Shown in pieces: positions 13,041 to 25,130 of a stretch of 64,000 bases of DNA. Below the pieces are notes generated by a model that was not told the DNA's origin, ran no database searches, and saw only the letters and a program-made list of their open reading frames with translations. The stretch is from NCBI RefSeq assembly GCF_000237925.1, contig NW_017386036.1:62001-126000 (forward strand). The letters are read 5' to 3'. Both the position numbers and the translations under genes were made by a program. The stretch comes from Schistosoma mansoni. Its lineage: Eukaryota > Platyhelminthes > Trematoda > Strigeidida > Schistosomatidae. Each line of letters starts with the position of its first letter. Position 1 is the stretch's first letter.

Positions 13041-14229
13041 GAACCTCAATGTACGTCGTTTTATGTAACTACATTAATCTTCGTAGATTATTTTTAATCT
13101 CGTCGATGATTCAGTAAACTGAGTTGTAAAGAAACTTCGTTTGACCTAAGCTACTTCTTTTATACTATAATTTACATTCATCATTATGACCAATCTTGAG
13201 CCATACTGCCTAAATTTTAATAATCAGCCTTGGTTATTACATGAAATTCAACTAGAAGGTTTACATTTTAAAATGTTACTGATTGCGAAAACTGTTTTCG
13301 TTTTCTGGTAAAACAACCCTATCTTTTTCTAACAACCAGATACTGGCCAGAGTAGATAAACAAACGTTCTGAATACCCTTTATTCTTCTCCAGTGACCTA
13401 TTTTATTTACATAGTGGTCTAAGAATAAAGGCGGGATAACTTAATCAGTGATTACACCACAGATGAAAACGCTTAAAAGACATCAATGACCTAATACTCC
13501 TACCCCATATGTTCTACTTTTGCCAGCAAAATGAACATAAAAGTATACTAAGCGTTTAATATGAAACTAAATATCTCACCTACGACCACTGAAGTGTGAA
13601 TATGCGAAGGCTTAGATGAGTCCTTTGTATGCGCTCTGGGTCTTTGTCACCCATCATTTAATCATCTTTACCGATGATTAAAGTAGACATCGAGCAAAGA
13701 CCCATGTACTCAGCATGAAACCAAACTTTGTGAGTAACCAGGCCGGCCGGGCACATAAAGGATAATATATGGGGTGGAATTCAGACTTGAAGTATAAAAG
13801 TTGAAATATGCTTGTTAACCCATTAGTTCGCCACATCACCATTACCACTTGCCAGTTGACACAAAAATGAGACAATGAGGGGTATACATGGGATTAACCT
13901 ACAAACATTATAAGCAGTTTAACGGGAATAAACTACTTGTAATAGACAGTTAACAACTAGACACTAGTTTTTTGTAGCTGACTGGTCAGAAGAGGTAATA
14001 TTGGAAAGTAATAAACTTGGTTTGAGAACTTAGGTAGACTTTCGTGTAACACTTTTTCAAACCTTAGAGAACGGTAAGGACACAAAAATAAATCAGTTAG
14101 TCACCAGGAGTACGAAATTTGCAGTGCTGTGTATTGGGTGGACTCAGTCTGGTGCTCCTATGGAGATGTTGGTGGTACCAAGCACGGGTAAAAAGGGAAG
14201 GCTGGGTGTTAGCAATCTCAATTTGCGAA
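13041..14229. other. AT-rich stretch without a recognisable gene
   Basis: I see no coding or RNA motif. The frame at 13678-13875 (minus) has no recognisable similarity. Confidence 0.4.
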
Positions 14230-15300
14230 AAAAAACACCACAAAAACACCAGCAATTAAAAATCCAATTAAAGTCTACTCTGAAAATCTAATGGTTTTCA
14301 TACAAAGGAGTTACAGAAACTTATAGTGAAAGCCGAAATTCTTTGCAAGACAAGAGGTTGACAATCACGACAATAATAAACATACGGACATGAAATATCT
14401 GGACAATGTAGGAGACCAGGAGGGTCATTTAAATAGCACGCGAAATGAGAAGATACAACCCGACCGTATTTAGAACAGAAGGGACTCACTGGACATAGTC
14501 TAGACAGAAAAGATTAACGTAACAAGAGATAACGCTGTATTCTGGTCACGAAGGAGAAAATCCTGTTGCACTGATCCTGTCCAAAGAACCACAAAAAACA
14601 CTAACATAATGCAAGACTCACGGCTTTAGAATCATTAGAGAATCCTCCAAAGCAACGAAGGAAGGGAATCTAGTGACTGTCGTCCAGTCATACCTACAAA
14701 CGATGGCAGCAAAGACGATAAGGACCAGCTCATGCTAGAGAAGTACCCAGAAAAACACCTGACGATCCTGATGCGGGATCTAAACGCTAAGGTCGAAATG
14801 GGTAACACACAGTATAAATACGTCGAAAAGAAAGAAATGAAAATGGTGAGACTGGTAGGTCTGTGTGTTGTCAATAGCACGGTTATAGGCAACAGAATTT
14901 CACTCAAAAATTTCATACGCAAAGCAACATAGGTTCCATCTGACCACAGTATTTAAAACATATTGGTCACTCACACGCTATATTCCCAACATACCAGAAA
15001 GGTGCTGAGCTCTAACAAGCACAAGCATAGACAGTGGACGACCATAGATAGTCTGGGGACAATTCAAAATAGTAGATCAAGAAACAGCAGTTAACAACAA
15101 CCGAACAAAATCAGAGAAAGAAAATTCTCAAGTAAAATGTACAGAATTGAGCAAACGAGTAAAGGCTGACACCATAGATGAAAAACGGAAATATGAAGAA
15201 ACGTCAGATACAGCAAAACAAGCCACAAGAGGGAATGTAAAATAACCATATGATACAACAGAGGTTTTGCCAGAGAAGTAAAGTAGACTAGACTGACTGA
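14230..15300 (+). mobile_element. SR2-like RTE LINE relic (5' and endonuclease part)
   Basis: The translation at 14732-14840 (HLTILMRDLNAKVEMGN) matches the endonuclease block LTILMGDLNAKVG of the much better preserved SR2-like element at 46377-49580. Upstream bases around 14320-14480 also match its 5' coding part. Pieces up to about 15290 resemble the linker before reverse transcriptase. Stops and small indels are frequent, so it is an old copy. Confidence 0.7.
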
Positions 15301-15883
15301 TCAAGAATGGAAAGTCGTCAGGAGTGGCTAGTACATTATGGCAACTATCAAACTGTATCACAAGAAAATTTCTCACCTGGGATGCTCAAAGTGAAATGAG
15401 AGAACTGAAGAACGTGTCCCCAGAATTTGGAGGTCAACATCAAGACCTTAAACATGTCTCGGTAACATTTGGAAAGGATGAACTACTTCTGAGTAGCTTG
15501 GTACCTAGTAGTGATTATATCCCAACGGGGTTAGCATGTGAAAGTAACATGTTTTTTTCAACAGAACAGTTGATCAAATGTCATAAGAACGATTTACCAC
15601 CATATCTATGAGAGACAGAGCAGCAATAGTTATTTGTAACCATAGTTATACATATATTAGTCTAATGGAACCATTAAATCAAGGTACAGGAATGCTATAG
15701 TACATACTAATGTGCTGGCCACCATAAAATATGGAGGGGTTCAAGAATAAAATAGGCATATACGATCGTGGAGCATCCAAGGGAGACAGGTAATATGACT
15801 AGAAGATGAAAATATACCACCTACACATGCTTGAACGGCAACTTGACCTTGCAGTTCAAATGGCCCAGATAGTTAATGAATGG

Positions 15884-17481
15884 AATAGAAGAAGCCTTCG
15901 CTTAACAGGCTTCCGAGTCTAGTAGCAGTAGATCACCAATACTTCCAGGTAAGAACCTAGGTATATTAACGATAATAGAGAAAAAAGAATTTGGTAAATC
16001 AAAATAATATGTTATCCTTAGTCCTTAAGAATAAGTCAAGCTTTCTCTTGAAGGATACCTAAGAAATCTCTTAGACTAGCTAATCCTGGAGCGAATTCCA
16101 GCATTTGACAACTCTTACGGGGTAGAAGTTGTGTCTACAGTCTGTTCTGCTATGTCGGGTCTCCAGTTTCTGAGTGTTACCTCTTAGGTTAGTGTTGTGA
16201 CTAAGTTTAGGATGTTTAAGGGGATGACCAGCAGTGTTAAGGATACTGTAAGCCAATAGAAGGTCACCTCTAAGACTCCTGTATTCTGATGGGAAAAGGT
16301 TCAGTGACTGGAGACGCTCTTCGCAAGGCTTGAATTTGAGTCCCCAAACTGATTTCGTGGCTCGCCGTTGGATACGTTCCAGAGTGTCCTCATCCTTTTG
16401 GAGTGAGAGAGGAAATACTATGTTTCCGTACTCTTAAATGGGGACGAATAAAACTGTTGAAGGTTATGTGGACATTTCTTGCGTCGAACTGGCCAAAAAT
16501 GCGCTTTAATGTTACCAGTGCAAGGTTTTCTCGAAAGGCATTTTTCTCACAGCGTAAGACCTCAAGTCGTAGGGTACCAGCACTCCCAAATCTTTCTGAA
16601 CTTGAGATAATTCTAGAGGGGAGTTTGCTAAGTTGTAACTGCAGTCTGCAACATGTCTCAGATGGGCTACTTTGAAGTGTTAAAAGCAAGTCCATTGTCG
16701 TCGAGTCAGATCCTCCTGAAGTGCCAGTATATCCTGTTCGTTGCGTATCTCTCTCCAAAGTTTCACATCATCAGCAAAAGGTGATAAGTCAGATGATACC
16801 CGTTATGGGAGATCGTTTGTATAAATGGAGAAGAGTTCCTAGTAATGGACCCTGGGGACCGCACTAGGACATTCCATAGCCCGAGAGAAAGTGAAGTTAA
16901 ACCTGACCCTAAAATGTCCATTCTAATATTGTAGGGCCAGTGAAACGTCACTGGACCCTAGCCAAATCATCCTTTAGTTGGATCACTGAATATCGAACAG
17001 ATCATCGATCCCTGTCAAGGTCAAGGATAGTCAACGCGCATCAATTTATCATACGCCATGTACTGGCCCATGCGGTAGTGGTTCTACTTCCGCTTGTATC
17101 TCCTTTAACTAATATATTCTTGTAATAACGTCTTTTGTGTTGTACAGTCTTCAGAGCATGCATGATCCCTTGATACGTCGATGGGGAAATCCACGTAAGA
17201 TACTGATCACGAAGTGTGACTTCGAAGTTAGCTTATTCTTTACACCGTCCCCCTCAAACTCGAGTAGGTCTCCAATCATTCGATATAGATCATCAACGTT
17301 GATGTTCTACAATATGAAGTGAGCCAGTCAATCAGAGGTGGTTTGAAACCTAATAGCCTGAGCTTATTGATAAGACATATATGGTTGGCCCTATCAAAAG
17401 CTATTGAGAAATCAAGGTAAATGATGTCAACCTTCCCCTTGCAATCAAGGATGGTTGTCCATCTGTCCACTGAGGTCATCA
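15884..17481 (-). mobile_element. CR1-like LINE 3' fragment, split by a solo LTR
   Basis: On the minus strand this holds part of the reverse transcriptase ([24 protein letters not shown]) and a 3' tail. It is an inverted near-copy of 35178-36385. A 122-codon and a 60-codon open frame are the same in both copies although both lie out of the true frame, so the two share their disabling changes. Flanking 'gaatgg' at 15878-15883 and 17482-17487 may be a short TSD of a 5'-truncated insertion. It differs from the 35 kb copy by the solo LTR at 16930-17311. Confidence 0.82.
16930..17311. mobile_element. Solo LTR A (382 bp) with 4-bp TSD
   Basis: The block begins TGTAG and ends CTACA, and is flanked by 'atat' at 16926-16929 and 17312-17315. 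The matching CR1 copy at 35 kb lacks the block and one 'atat', so the empty site is visible in this same window. It is a fossil solo LTR, and orientation is not determined. Family unknown; the 4-bp duplication fits Ty3/gypsy-type integration. Its first 27 bases can fold into a hairpin. No internal retroelement sequence accompanies it. Confidence 0.85.
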
Positions 17482-17499
17482 GAATGGCTATACGAGAGT

Positions 17500-20400
17500 G
17501 ACCTCGAGCCGCCTGCCAATGGGGCGGCTACTTCGTATTGCTGAGGTTTTGTTGGGTGTTTGTTTGTTTGCACGAATATCAGGTTTTCTCATATGTATAC
17601 GGTCTTTTGCTGCAGCAAAACCTCAAAATCTTTGCGGAGAACATTGATTTGGCTCTATCTTGTAGTGCACACTTTGGATCGATTGTTGCTTCGTAACTCT
17701 TCAATCTTCCCATTCTTTAGTCTTCAGTAATAAGGATAGTCAATCCACTGACCTATATTAATCCTTGCAGTTTGTTACACTGTGGAGGTTCAATCTTGTT
17801 TTGAATATAGCAGCAGAAGGTGCTCGTATTACGTGTTCCGGTAGAGAATTTCAGTAATTCACTCCTCGGTGTAAAAAACGAAACTCCAAAAGTAGACGAT
17901 TTGATCTCGGTTTTTAAACTATCTTCGGATGTCCTCCCAAATGATCAGTAATAGACGGAAGGAAAAGATAAGACATATTAATACTAAGTTCATCGTTCAG
18001 GATACGATAAGCCAATATTAGATCACCTCTTATTCTACTGTAAGATAACGGAAATAGGTTGATGTGTCTCAATCTGTCTTCATAAGATAGGTCACAGAGA
18101 CCTTTTACCGCTTTGGTCCCTCGGCATCGGATTCGCCCCAGCATATCCGCACGTAATCATCCTGTAATACTATCCTATCTGACATGCTCTTGTAGATGGC
18201 GTCGAGCCGCAATCGACTATGATCACCACCACAACAAGATTACGTGCCAGATATCTACTTGGATCCCTCTGTAGGCCAAAAACCTGAAGGCTGTCAATGG
18301 TCCAAATAAGATATATCTGTTGGCGATCTCGTGGTATCTAAAGAGTACCGAGACGTGCCAAAGATTACAAGCGAAACGGCGTAGCGTAAGCGCATTCGTA
18401 CAAGCAAGATGGACAACGGAAGGAAAAGTGCTTTTTAGTACAGTTAAACAAACAAGTACAGTAAAACAACCACCGGTACAATTGGTTATAATAATTGTTT
18501 CCATCATACAAATCGCGTTCTCGCCATAAAAGTAGGTCACTACACTCTATATGGGTCTGTAAACCTTTATGTCATCGGCGATGAGTAGAACGGATGACTT
18601 AGCTACAGTTGGTAATTCATTTACACAAGGTAAAAAGAAAAGAGCACCGAGGATTGTGACTTGAGGAACTCCAGTTTTTACAAGTTCCCACGATGAGAGA
18701 GCTCTATTTGCTATTACCCTTTGTCTCCTGTCATGTAAAAAATCACTTATCCAGTCCATGACTGTACAATGAATTCTAAAAGTTTCCGGTTTTAGTTGAA
18801 GATCAGAATGGGAGACCTTAACAGAGGCTTTACTTAGATCTATGAAAATCACATCTACAGGAATATTTCGATATTTTGCCTTGGCCTAATCTCCGCATGC
18901 AATGAGAAGATTTATCAAACATGACAGGCCTTTCCGAAAACCATGTTGTTTCGTGTATAAAAGATTACGTCCTTCCATATGGTTTACAACACCTGCAGGA
19001 ATAAATTTTTCCATCACTTTTACATCTGCAATAGTTGAGCTAGCGGGCCGATAGTTACTAACTAAGTCTCTGCTTCCAGCCTTATGCACCAGACTAATTT
19101 CTGCATCCTTCTAGTCTCTTGGCAGTCTGGACTGCCGTAGAGACATATCAAACAGTATGGCTATATGTTCGGCAATTGCATCCGATAGGGCTTCCATAAT
19201 CCTAAAATGAATATAATCGAGACCTCTGGACTTATCAGGATTGGGATTCTGAAGCTGTCTTAAGACAGTACCTTCCTCAATAACTACAGGGTCCATCAAC
19301 AAGCCGCCACCATCCCAATTATTAGTTGGTCGTTTCTCATTGCTGATAGAAAATACCTTAGTGAAAAATTCCGATAAAGCTTCAGTTTTTTCGGTATCAT
19401 TTCTTGCCAATATTAACAGATTTTCCTGTACCAAAAGTGATGGGGTTCCATCACTTCTCTGAGTTTGCCTTTTTATATACGAGAATAACGGTCTCGGACT
19501 ATATTTACAACCCCTAACCCATTGTTTTTCATATGACCGTCTGGTCGTACTAATCAACGCCTTACAAGCATTCCTAATCTTACAATAGCTGCATCTGTAC
19601 TGTTCTAAGCCAGTCGAGATGAACATATTCCAGTGCTTTTTCCTACGTCTAAGAAGTTTCTTGACCTGTTTAGTTATCCATGGTGGACTATTATTCGGTC
19701 TACATGGTACCAGTTATGACATGAATGAAGACGTGACTGAACTAAACTTACCTTTAAATATAGACCGTGCTTCTTCAACTGATGAGCTAGTATCTACTGA
19801 CCAATCTGTCTTGGAAGCACACTCCTGAATGGCTGATATATAAGCTCTCCGTAAATTTGGGCGAGGCTTAACCTGTTCGTATATCATGTCACTGGCTATA
19901 AATGTGAATGACAAAACAGCGTAATCACTATTCACTAACAATGGAAGAATATATAGGTTGGCAATATCTTCAGTCGCATGAGTGATTACCAAGTCCAGCA
20001 GAGAAGAACCTTGGTTTACACCAAAACGTGTGGGTTTAGATACACGCTGTGCTAATACATGTTCCATTACTGTTACCAGGAACATACTATCAAGGGAGTT
20101 TATAGATCCTTCTGTGGTCACCTCAGGCCAACCAATGTCGGGTGCATTAAAGTCTCCTAATATCAAACATCTGTTATTTACACTTCATAGCTGAATGTGC
20201 TTTAAAACAAAGTCGTCAGCTAAGCAGATTGGACTGCAATAGATGACACCGAGTACAAATGTACAATATCCGATAGTGAGCTCACAGCTAATGACTTCAC
20301 AAGTTCCATGGGATTTGCAAACGGATGAGCGGATATTTATATTATTGGCTATGTATAAAAGGACGCCACCTCCATTCCTGCATCTATGTCTGCCACTTCT

Positions 20401-21660
20401 TGAACCGTGGTATTCGGATAATTCTGGGGTGATGTCGAAGTCATGGACTAACCAAGTTTCTGTCACAGCTACAATGAGTGGCCCTAACTTTTCCACTAAT
20501 GCTCCTAGTTCATAGAATTTATGTCTTATACTACGAGCATTGGCACATAAGGCTCCTAGGGAGAAAGACCTATCCGCACAGGCCTTGGTAGCATTCGTCT
20601 CCGAGACCGGACTATTCGAAAACCCACTAATCGCAGATTATCCTCACCGTTTTGTCGACAAGTTTCTAGTTCAGCCAGTGCCATCTTCCTCTTTATTCTA
20701 TCTTCAAGAGACATATCAGGTCTTACTCGAATGTCAGCATTCTCGTGTCTACGAGCGCTAATTAACAGAAAATCACGTTTTCTCTCCGACCCTAGGATTA
20801 CCTTGAGGAGTCTGTGTGTTTGGGGTTGAAAACTATCGTCGGCCCTCTTACCTATCCTAACCAATTTTTGACCTGAATTTCTCTAGAGTTATCTGGTAAG
20901 TTGCTACGGATATACCCACCGAGCTTCTCCAAATCATAAGCGTGTCTAATTTGGGGATCGGGATCGCTTGACTCTAGCAAATTACTCGCAATAATATTCG
21001 ATGAGATTAAATTCTTCCCACTCACGCCGGGATTCCATTCTGCCTTACTATCAGAGTTTGATAGTGTATTTTGTGACTCAGAATGCGAGTTCACCAATGA
21101 CTTGCCAACCAAAAGCGCATAACTTTTAGCTTCTTTCACTTCTTTTTCTCCGTACTTCCGTCCATTTTTCATCACCCAGGACAGTCACACCGGGACTATT
21201 TAAAACAGTGACGGTTTTATCAGGGTTTTCAATCTCTACTGAAGATGCACGACTACCCAAGTGGCTCTGCAATCCTCGTTAGTTTTAACGGAAATTTCAC
21301 TTTTCCCTCAATCACAGTAGGGTGTTAAACGCGTTCTGTAACAGCTTGTACGACACTGATACATTCTCCACTGTCAGTACTCGTGTTACCTGCACAACCA
21401 CCATCTTTCTTTTTTACGGGCTAAAGATGATAGGCTCATAGCCTCCTGGATTAGTAACGTCCTATTTGCACAGCAAGACATGCAAAGCCAATACGAGTTA
21501 GGCTTCAGGCATCTTTTGTATGCGACGGGACTTAAACGGGTACACATCCCATGGAACCACTTTTTACACTCATTACACTGCGTTCCTTCATCCACAGGGA
21601 ATAAACAGTTCGGCTGTCCACATTTATAAGCACTGCCAACCATTGTAATCACTTAGGGGT
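17500..21660 (-). mobile_element. CR1-like LINE (SR1/Perere-type), long degraded copy with ORF1 finger
   Basis: In minus-strand order: a zinc-finger segment at 21641-21480 (CGQPNC, GTQCNECKKWFHGMC, WLCMSCC), which is a PHD-like C4HC3 spacing; ORF1 remainder to about 20550; endonuclease (VAVTETWLV at 20480, ILGDFNAPDIGWPE at 20160); linker and fingers (19626-18886; YRPAS, KQHGFRKGLSC); palm with IADDIKVY at 18570; and a thumb-like end (DLSYEDRLRHINLFPLSYSRIRGDL at 18090, with WNSLPEHV near 17850). Several frameshifts and stops separate the pieces, and about 100 codons are missing just after the LTR insertion at 18191-18544. It is inactive. Confidence 0.85.
18191..18544. mobile_element. Solo LTR B (354 bp) with 4-bp TSD inside CR1 palm
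   Basis: The block begins TGTAG and ends CTACA, and is flanked by 'ctct' at 18187-18190 and 18545-18548. The CR1 reverse-transcriptase sequence stops at one flank (VYRPI) and resumes at the other (SMSDRIVLQDD), so the limits are well fixed. It is a fossil solo LTR. It shares terminal bases but no clear body similarity with solo LTR A. Family unknown; the 4-bp duplication fits Ty3/gypsy-type integration. Confidence 0.82.
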
Positions 21661-22859
21661 TTAAAACACAATATGATCATAATAAGAACACAAGTGCCAG
21701 AGCCAATGAGAAAGAAGGTACCACAGGACAAAGTTTGGCGAAATTTCAAACCTTAACCGAAATACTTCAAGTTAAAGTAGACCAAGAATGCTATTTGATG
21801 CAACAAGTACACAAAAGCAACGATAATCACATCAACTACGAAATCACTACCCTTTTTGAAACACGCGCGTTGGGGAAAATTTTGTCCGGTTTGGGTAAGT
21901 TTCGGGAATAATTTTGGTCGTAGACGTCCCGTTCTGTTTTTCTTGAAGCAAATGGAATTGTGAGCAGATGCAACTTGGATCGTAGATAAATTGTAACATG
22001 CCGGTGTCCTTGACGTCATATGCTACTGCCATACATAAGAAGACGAACTATTATGTGTAAGTTCCATCAATTGCGAAATACAAACTGTGTAGATTACACC
22101 CACACAGTCCATAATAACAACAGTTTCACTACCCAGACTAAGCAAACAGTATGCACAGATTCAACGAAGCCAATTTTTACTTATGAATCATCAATAAGTA
22201 GGTGAGACTGTAATTTCTGTAACGCTTATCTTTGTGTAGTATTTCTTGCGACAAAAACATACGGATCGGAATAGAACGAAGTGTGGAGACGTAACAGGAA
22301 CTGTTCTCTATAAGAAGTTCTCCGCATTTTTAACTTAACTATACATCCAAGTTGTAAACTGATTTTTCGGCATCAAGTGTTGCTTTTTCTGTATCAGTAG
22401 TAATGATGCATCAATAAACTTTTGCTCAACCTTTATTTTCGTCTTCTTCGTGGTTTCATGGGGAGATATGCCGATAATCATTTGGGGTAACTCTTAGTGA
22501 AAATTAAAAACAACTAAGTGTTTGCTTTATATGCACCCGTTTTGTTACGGGTGTTAAGTTAATGTTATTCACATTAATTATATTATTCTGTTCCCAGAAC
22601 AAATTTGTGCTTCATAAGTACCAAGTATCATTGTTAATTGCTACGATACGATGCGTCAGTGTAGATAGTGATACGACTTCCTCATAAGATCCTAAAGATT
22701 GGGCAATAAGATGACAAATTTACCGTTTTCGGATTAGGTCTATTATCAAAGTACTATTAGTACCGTAGTAGACTATAATTATACATACTAACATGGTTTA
22801 TAATACAAAAATACTGTACACTTGTTACATTTATATTTAGATAGTTCATCAGATGAATA
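21661..22859. other. AT-rich stretch without a recognisable gene
   Basis: The part just above 21660 may be the 5' untranslated end of the CR1 element. The rest shows no motif that I recognise on either strand. Confidence 0.35.
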
Positions 22860-23190
22860 AACGTTGCGGTGGTCAATATAAAACACAGTTATCTTCAATT
22901 TGTAAATTGTTTCCCTACATAATCTATGGTTAGAAATTCGCCAAGTTGTTCGCCGGCATACACTTGATTATTATAAAGGTTTGTGTCTTTCAATTAGTTG
23001 ACAGAAGCCATAGATTGCATATCAGAAAATGTATGAGGATCTTCTCACCTTCATTCAATCCTGAAGAACAAGTCAATCGTGAAAAAAGACGATTAAACTT
23101 CGATATCACTATCAAATTTAATGAGCGAATGATAAAGCAACTGACGGGATGTACCTTTATTTGTCTTACTTGCTGTAAACAGTACTCTTC
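22860..23190 (+). other. Coding-like segment, possible host exon(s), unrecognised
   Basis: The frame at 22996-23140 reads charged, exon-like protein (HRLHIRKCMRIF, FNPEEQVNREKRRLNF, KFNERMIKQLTG). It is preceded by a pyrimidine-rich acceptor (tttcaattag, ending 22995). It is followed by a candidate 32-nt intron beginning gtacct at 23152, matching the tiny-intron style of the other host genes here. No protein family is recognised. It could equally be an old transposon remnant. Confidence 0.28.
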
Positions 23191-23808
23191 ACTTTCTAAC
23201 CCCCCTACAATTTCATCTAGTTACTAAGTCTTAACAAACAAACTGCACGGCACTAAATAAACTGATTCAAAAACTTTAATTAGTGATATGAAATCTGAGA
23301 AAAATCCAATTGCAACGTTCATAATATTATTAGCAATTCACTGTTTACATACAATAATGATATAACTGGTAAGCACTATGTAGATATTACTCGTCAACAT
23401 GCATTAGGACTTTGTTTATGATTTGGTTAGTGATTTTGGATTCTGTTAACAGAACTTCGCTTGTTAATTCTATAACAGACACATCATAAACTAGTATTAA
23501 CTAGGACGTGTTTTAGTTATCATGCTCAAAAGAAACACGCATCGTTCTACTCATGAAGAATATTTGACTAATTTATGTGGCGCTTACAGTAATGTTATAC
23601 AAAATCCCCGTATACCCATAGAATGTGAGTAGAAAATGCTATCAACGTCAGTTATTGCTCACATAATTTTTCTTTCCCAGATACCTTACATAATAATATG
23701 TCAGTTCAGATGAAAACGATGATACTTATGATGGATAGAACTGTTTATGGCTGTATAATAGTAGGTTATATAATATTCATCATCAGTTCAACGCTCAATT
23801 GATTCAAC
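23191..23808. other. AT-rich stretch without a recognisable gene
   Basis: No gene or repeat family is recognised here. The left target-site copy of the Sm-alpha SINE begins at 23809. Confidence 0.35.
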
Positions 23809-23820
23809 ATAAATTTTATA

Positions 23821-24201
23821 TTTATCAGAAGGGGTTTTGTGAAGATTTAGTATTTTCATGGTTGAGAGCGTGAGTCAACTGAAGCTAGACCACCAGGGAA
23901 AACCTGGAAGCACTGGATGGCCGTTTCCTCCTATTGTGAGACTCCTCAGCAGTGCGCATCCACGACCCAGGACCTACCAGTCTCACGTCAGAGCACTTAT
24001 TCGATAGACCACTGAGTCGGCATCCGATGGTATTTATGTTAAGTGACTGACCTCGAGAGGTAAATCCAGGAGTTCTAGTGGGAAGCAGTAACCAGTGGAG
24101 TTCAAACAACGTATGTTGTGAGATATCAACTCACTGAAGACAATTGGTGAGCGGTTGCTTAACTTCGTGGATTGATTGGAGTCGGACTCACGCTTTCAAC
24201 T
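23821..24201 (-). mobile_element. Sm-alpha-type SINE with TSD
   Basis: On the minus strand this carries a tRNA-like head (about 24024-23961, with 'tcagtggtct' and 'ggtcctgggtcg' as degenerate pol III A and B boxes), then a hammerhead-like fold, then the typical 'ttccaggttttccctggtggtctagcttca' region in two halves. 'ataaattttata' at 23809-23820 and 24202-24213 is a 12-bp target-site duplication. The family is established in Schistosoma mansoni as a SINE-like repeat encoding a hammerhead ribozyme. This copy looks complete at about 380 bp but has diverged. Confidence 0.85.
23910..23961 (-). ncRNA. Hammerhead ribozyme relic of the Sm-alpha SINE
   Basis: Minus-strand parts in order: stem I 5' side with GCACTG (23955-23950), core CTGAGGA (23949-23943, fits CUGANGA), stem II with a short loop, conserved GAAA (23927-23924), a minimal stem III around loop GGCC, then the cleavage triplet ATC (23918-23916) followed by stem I 3' side CAGTGC (23915-23910). 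Stem I pairs perfectly over six bases. The first pair of stem II is a G-G mismatch and the second pair of stem III is C-A, so self-cleavage is probably weak or lost. The layout matches the type I schistosome ribozyme with its two-base-pair stem III. Confidence 0.8.
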
Positions 24202-24213
24202 ATAAATTTTATA

Positions 24214-24669
24214 AACAACTATCAACACACATGTTCATCACTACCATAAGTAGGGAGATGAGTCATATGTAAATGTTTTTAGAGCTCATTTTTACTTGAA
24301 ACTCTGACTTCAGTCTATTTTTGACTTGGTGGATTGTGAACTTTATTTGCCTGAGTTTGGACTGTTACAAATAACCAATCTAGGCTTACTAACCATTTAC
24401 CCAGCTTGTGAGCAACCAATACATCAAGCTACTAATAGATTGGAATAAACGCTATGTAACAAGCACAAAGACTACGAAAATTTAAGCGTGAAGGGAAAAA
24501 TGCTCTTAGTAGCTGACAAATAACGACATCCGAAATCATCGGCAACATGTAACACGGGAGCGAGAACCCGCGGTATGACTTTTCGACATTGCCCTTGGTG
24601 CCTAACCTAAGGCACGACTCCCACACAGACTTTTCAATGTTCTATATCTTTTTGAAACGCCCATACCTT
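24214..24669. other. Stretch without a recognisable gene
   Basis: A 64-codon frame at 24432-24626 (minus) has no recognisable similarity. No RNA gene is seen. Confidence 0.35.
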
Positions 24670-25130
24670 ACTGGATAAAAATCAAGTAATTAAAGGCGTT
24701 CTTTATAAGGTATGACATTGAATCTCGAAAGTGGTTACGCCAAATGCTAGGAAGTGATTCTACTCTGGATTACACAAGTAGATGTAAGCACCACTCTGTA
24801 GAACCTTTATGACACTGTAGTCCAAGGAACAATCTGATATTTCTCTATAAAGTAATAAATGAACTCCCATTCCTAACCTCCTACCCAACTATGATCCATG
24901 ACCAGGCCTATAGACTAAGAAACAAAGCATATACATTATTTACCGTAAAACACCAAAAACAAATGTGTTGTAGGTTTTTCACAGTGCAGTATAGTTTATT
25001 GTGGAACGGGTTGCCAATACCTATCCGTAATTGTCACACTTTTACCAAATTCAGAAGGCTAAACACCCTGTTACTAGACTATAAAGAGCTCCATCTATTA
25101 TTCCTTGAACTCCCGCCCACCAATTACTAA
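24670..25130 (+). mobile_element. LINE reverse-transcriptase tail fragment, clade uncertain
   Basis: The frame at 24891-25130 has RFFTVQYSLLWNGLPIP and HTFTKFRRLNTLLL. This is the pattern found at the C-terminus of CR1/Jockey-group LINE polymerases, where an aromatic-rich motif precedes WN.LP. It differs from the CR1 tails elsewhere in the window, so it is probably another LINE family. The rest of the element is not seen next to it. Confidence 0.45.

Noticed and set aside
23961-24024. tRNA gene
   Set aside because: The A and B box-like bases belong to the tRNA-derived head of the Sm-alpha SINE, and no cloverleaf forms.
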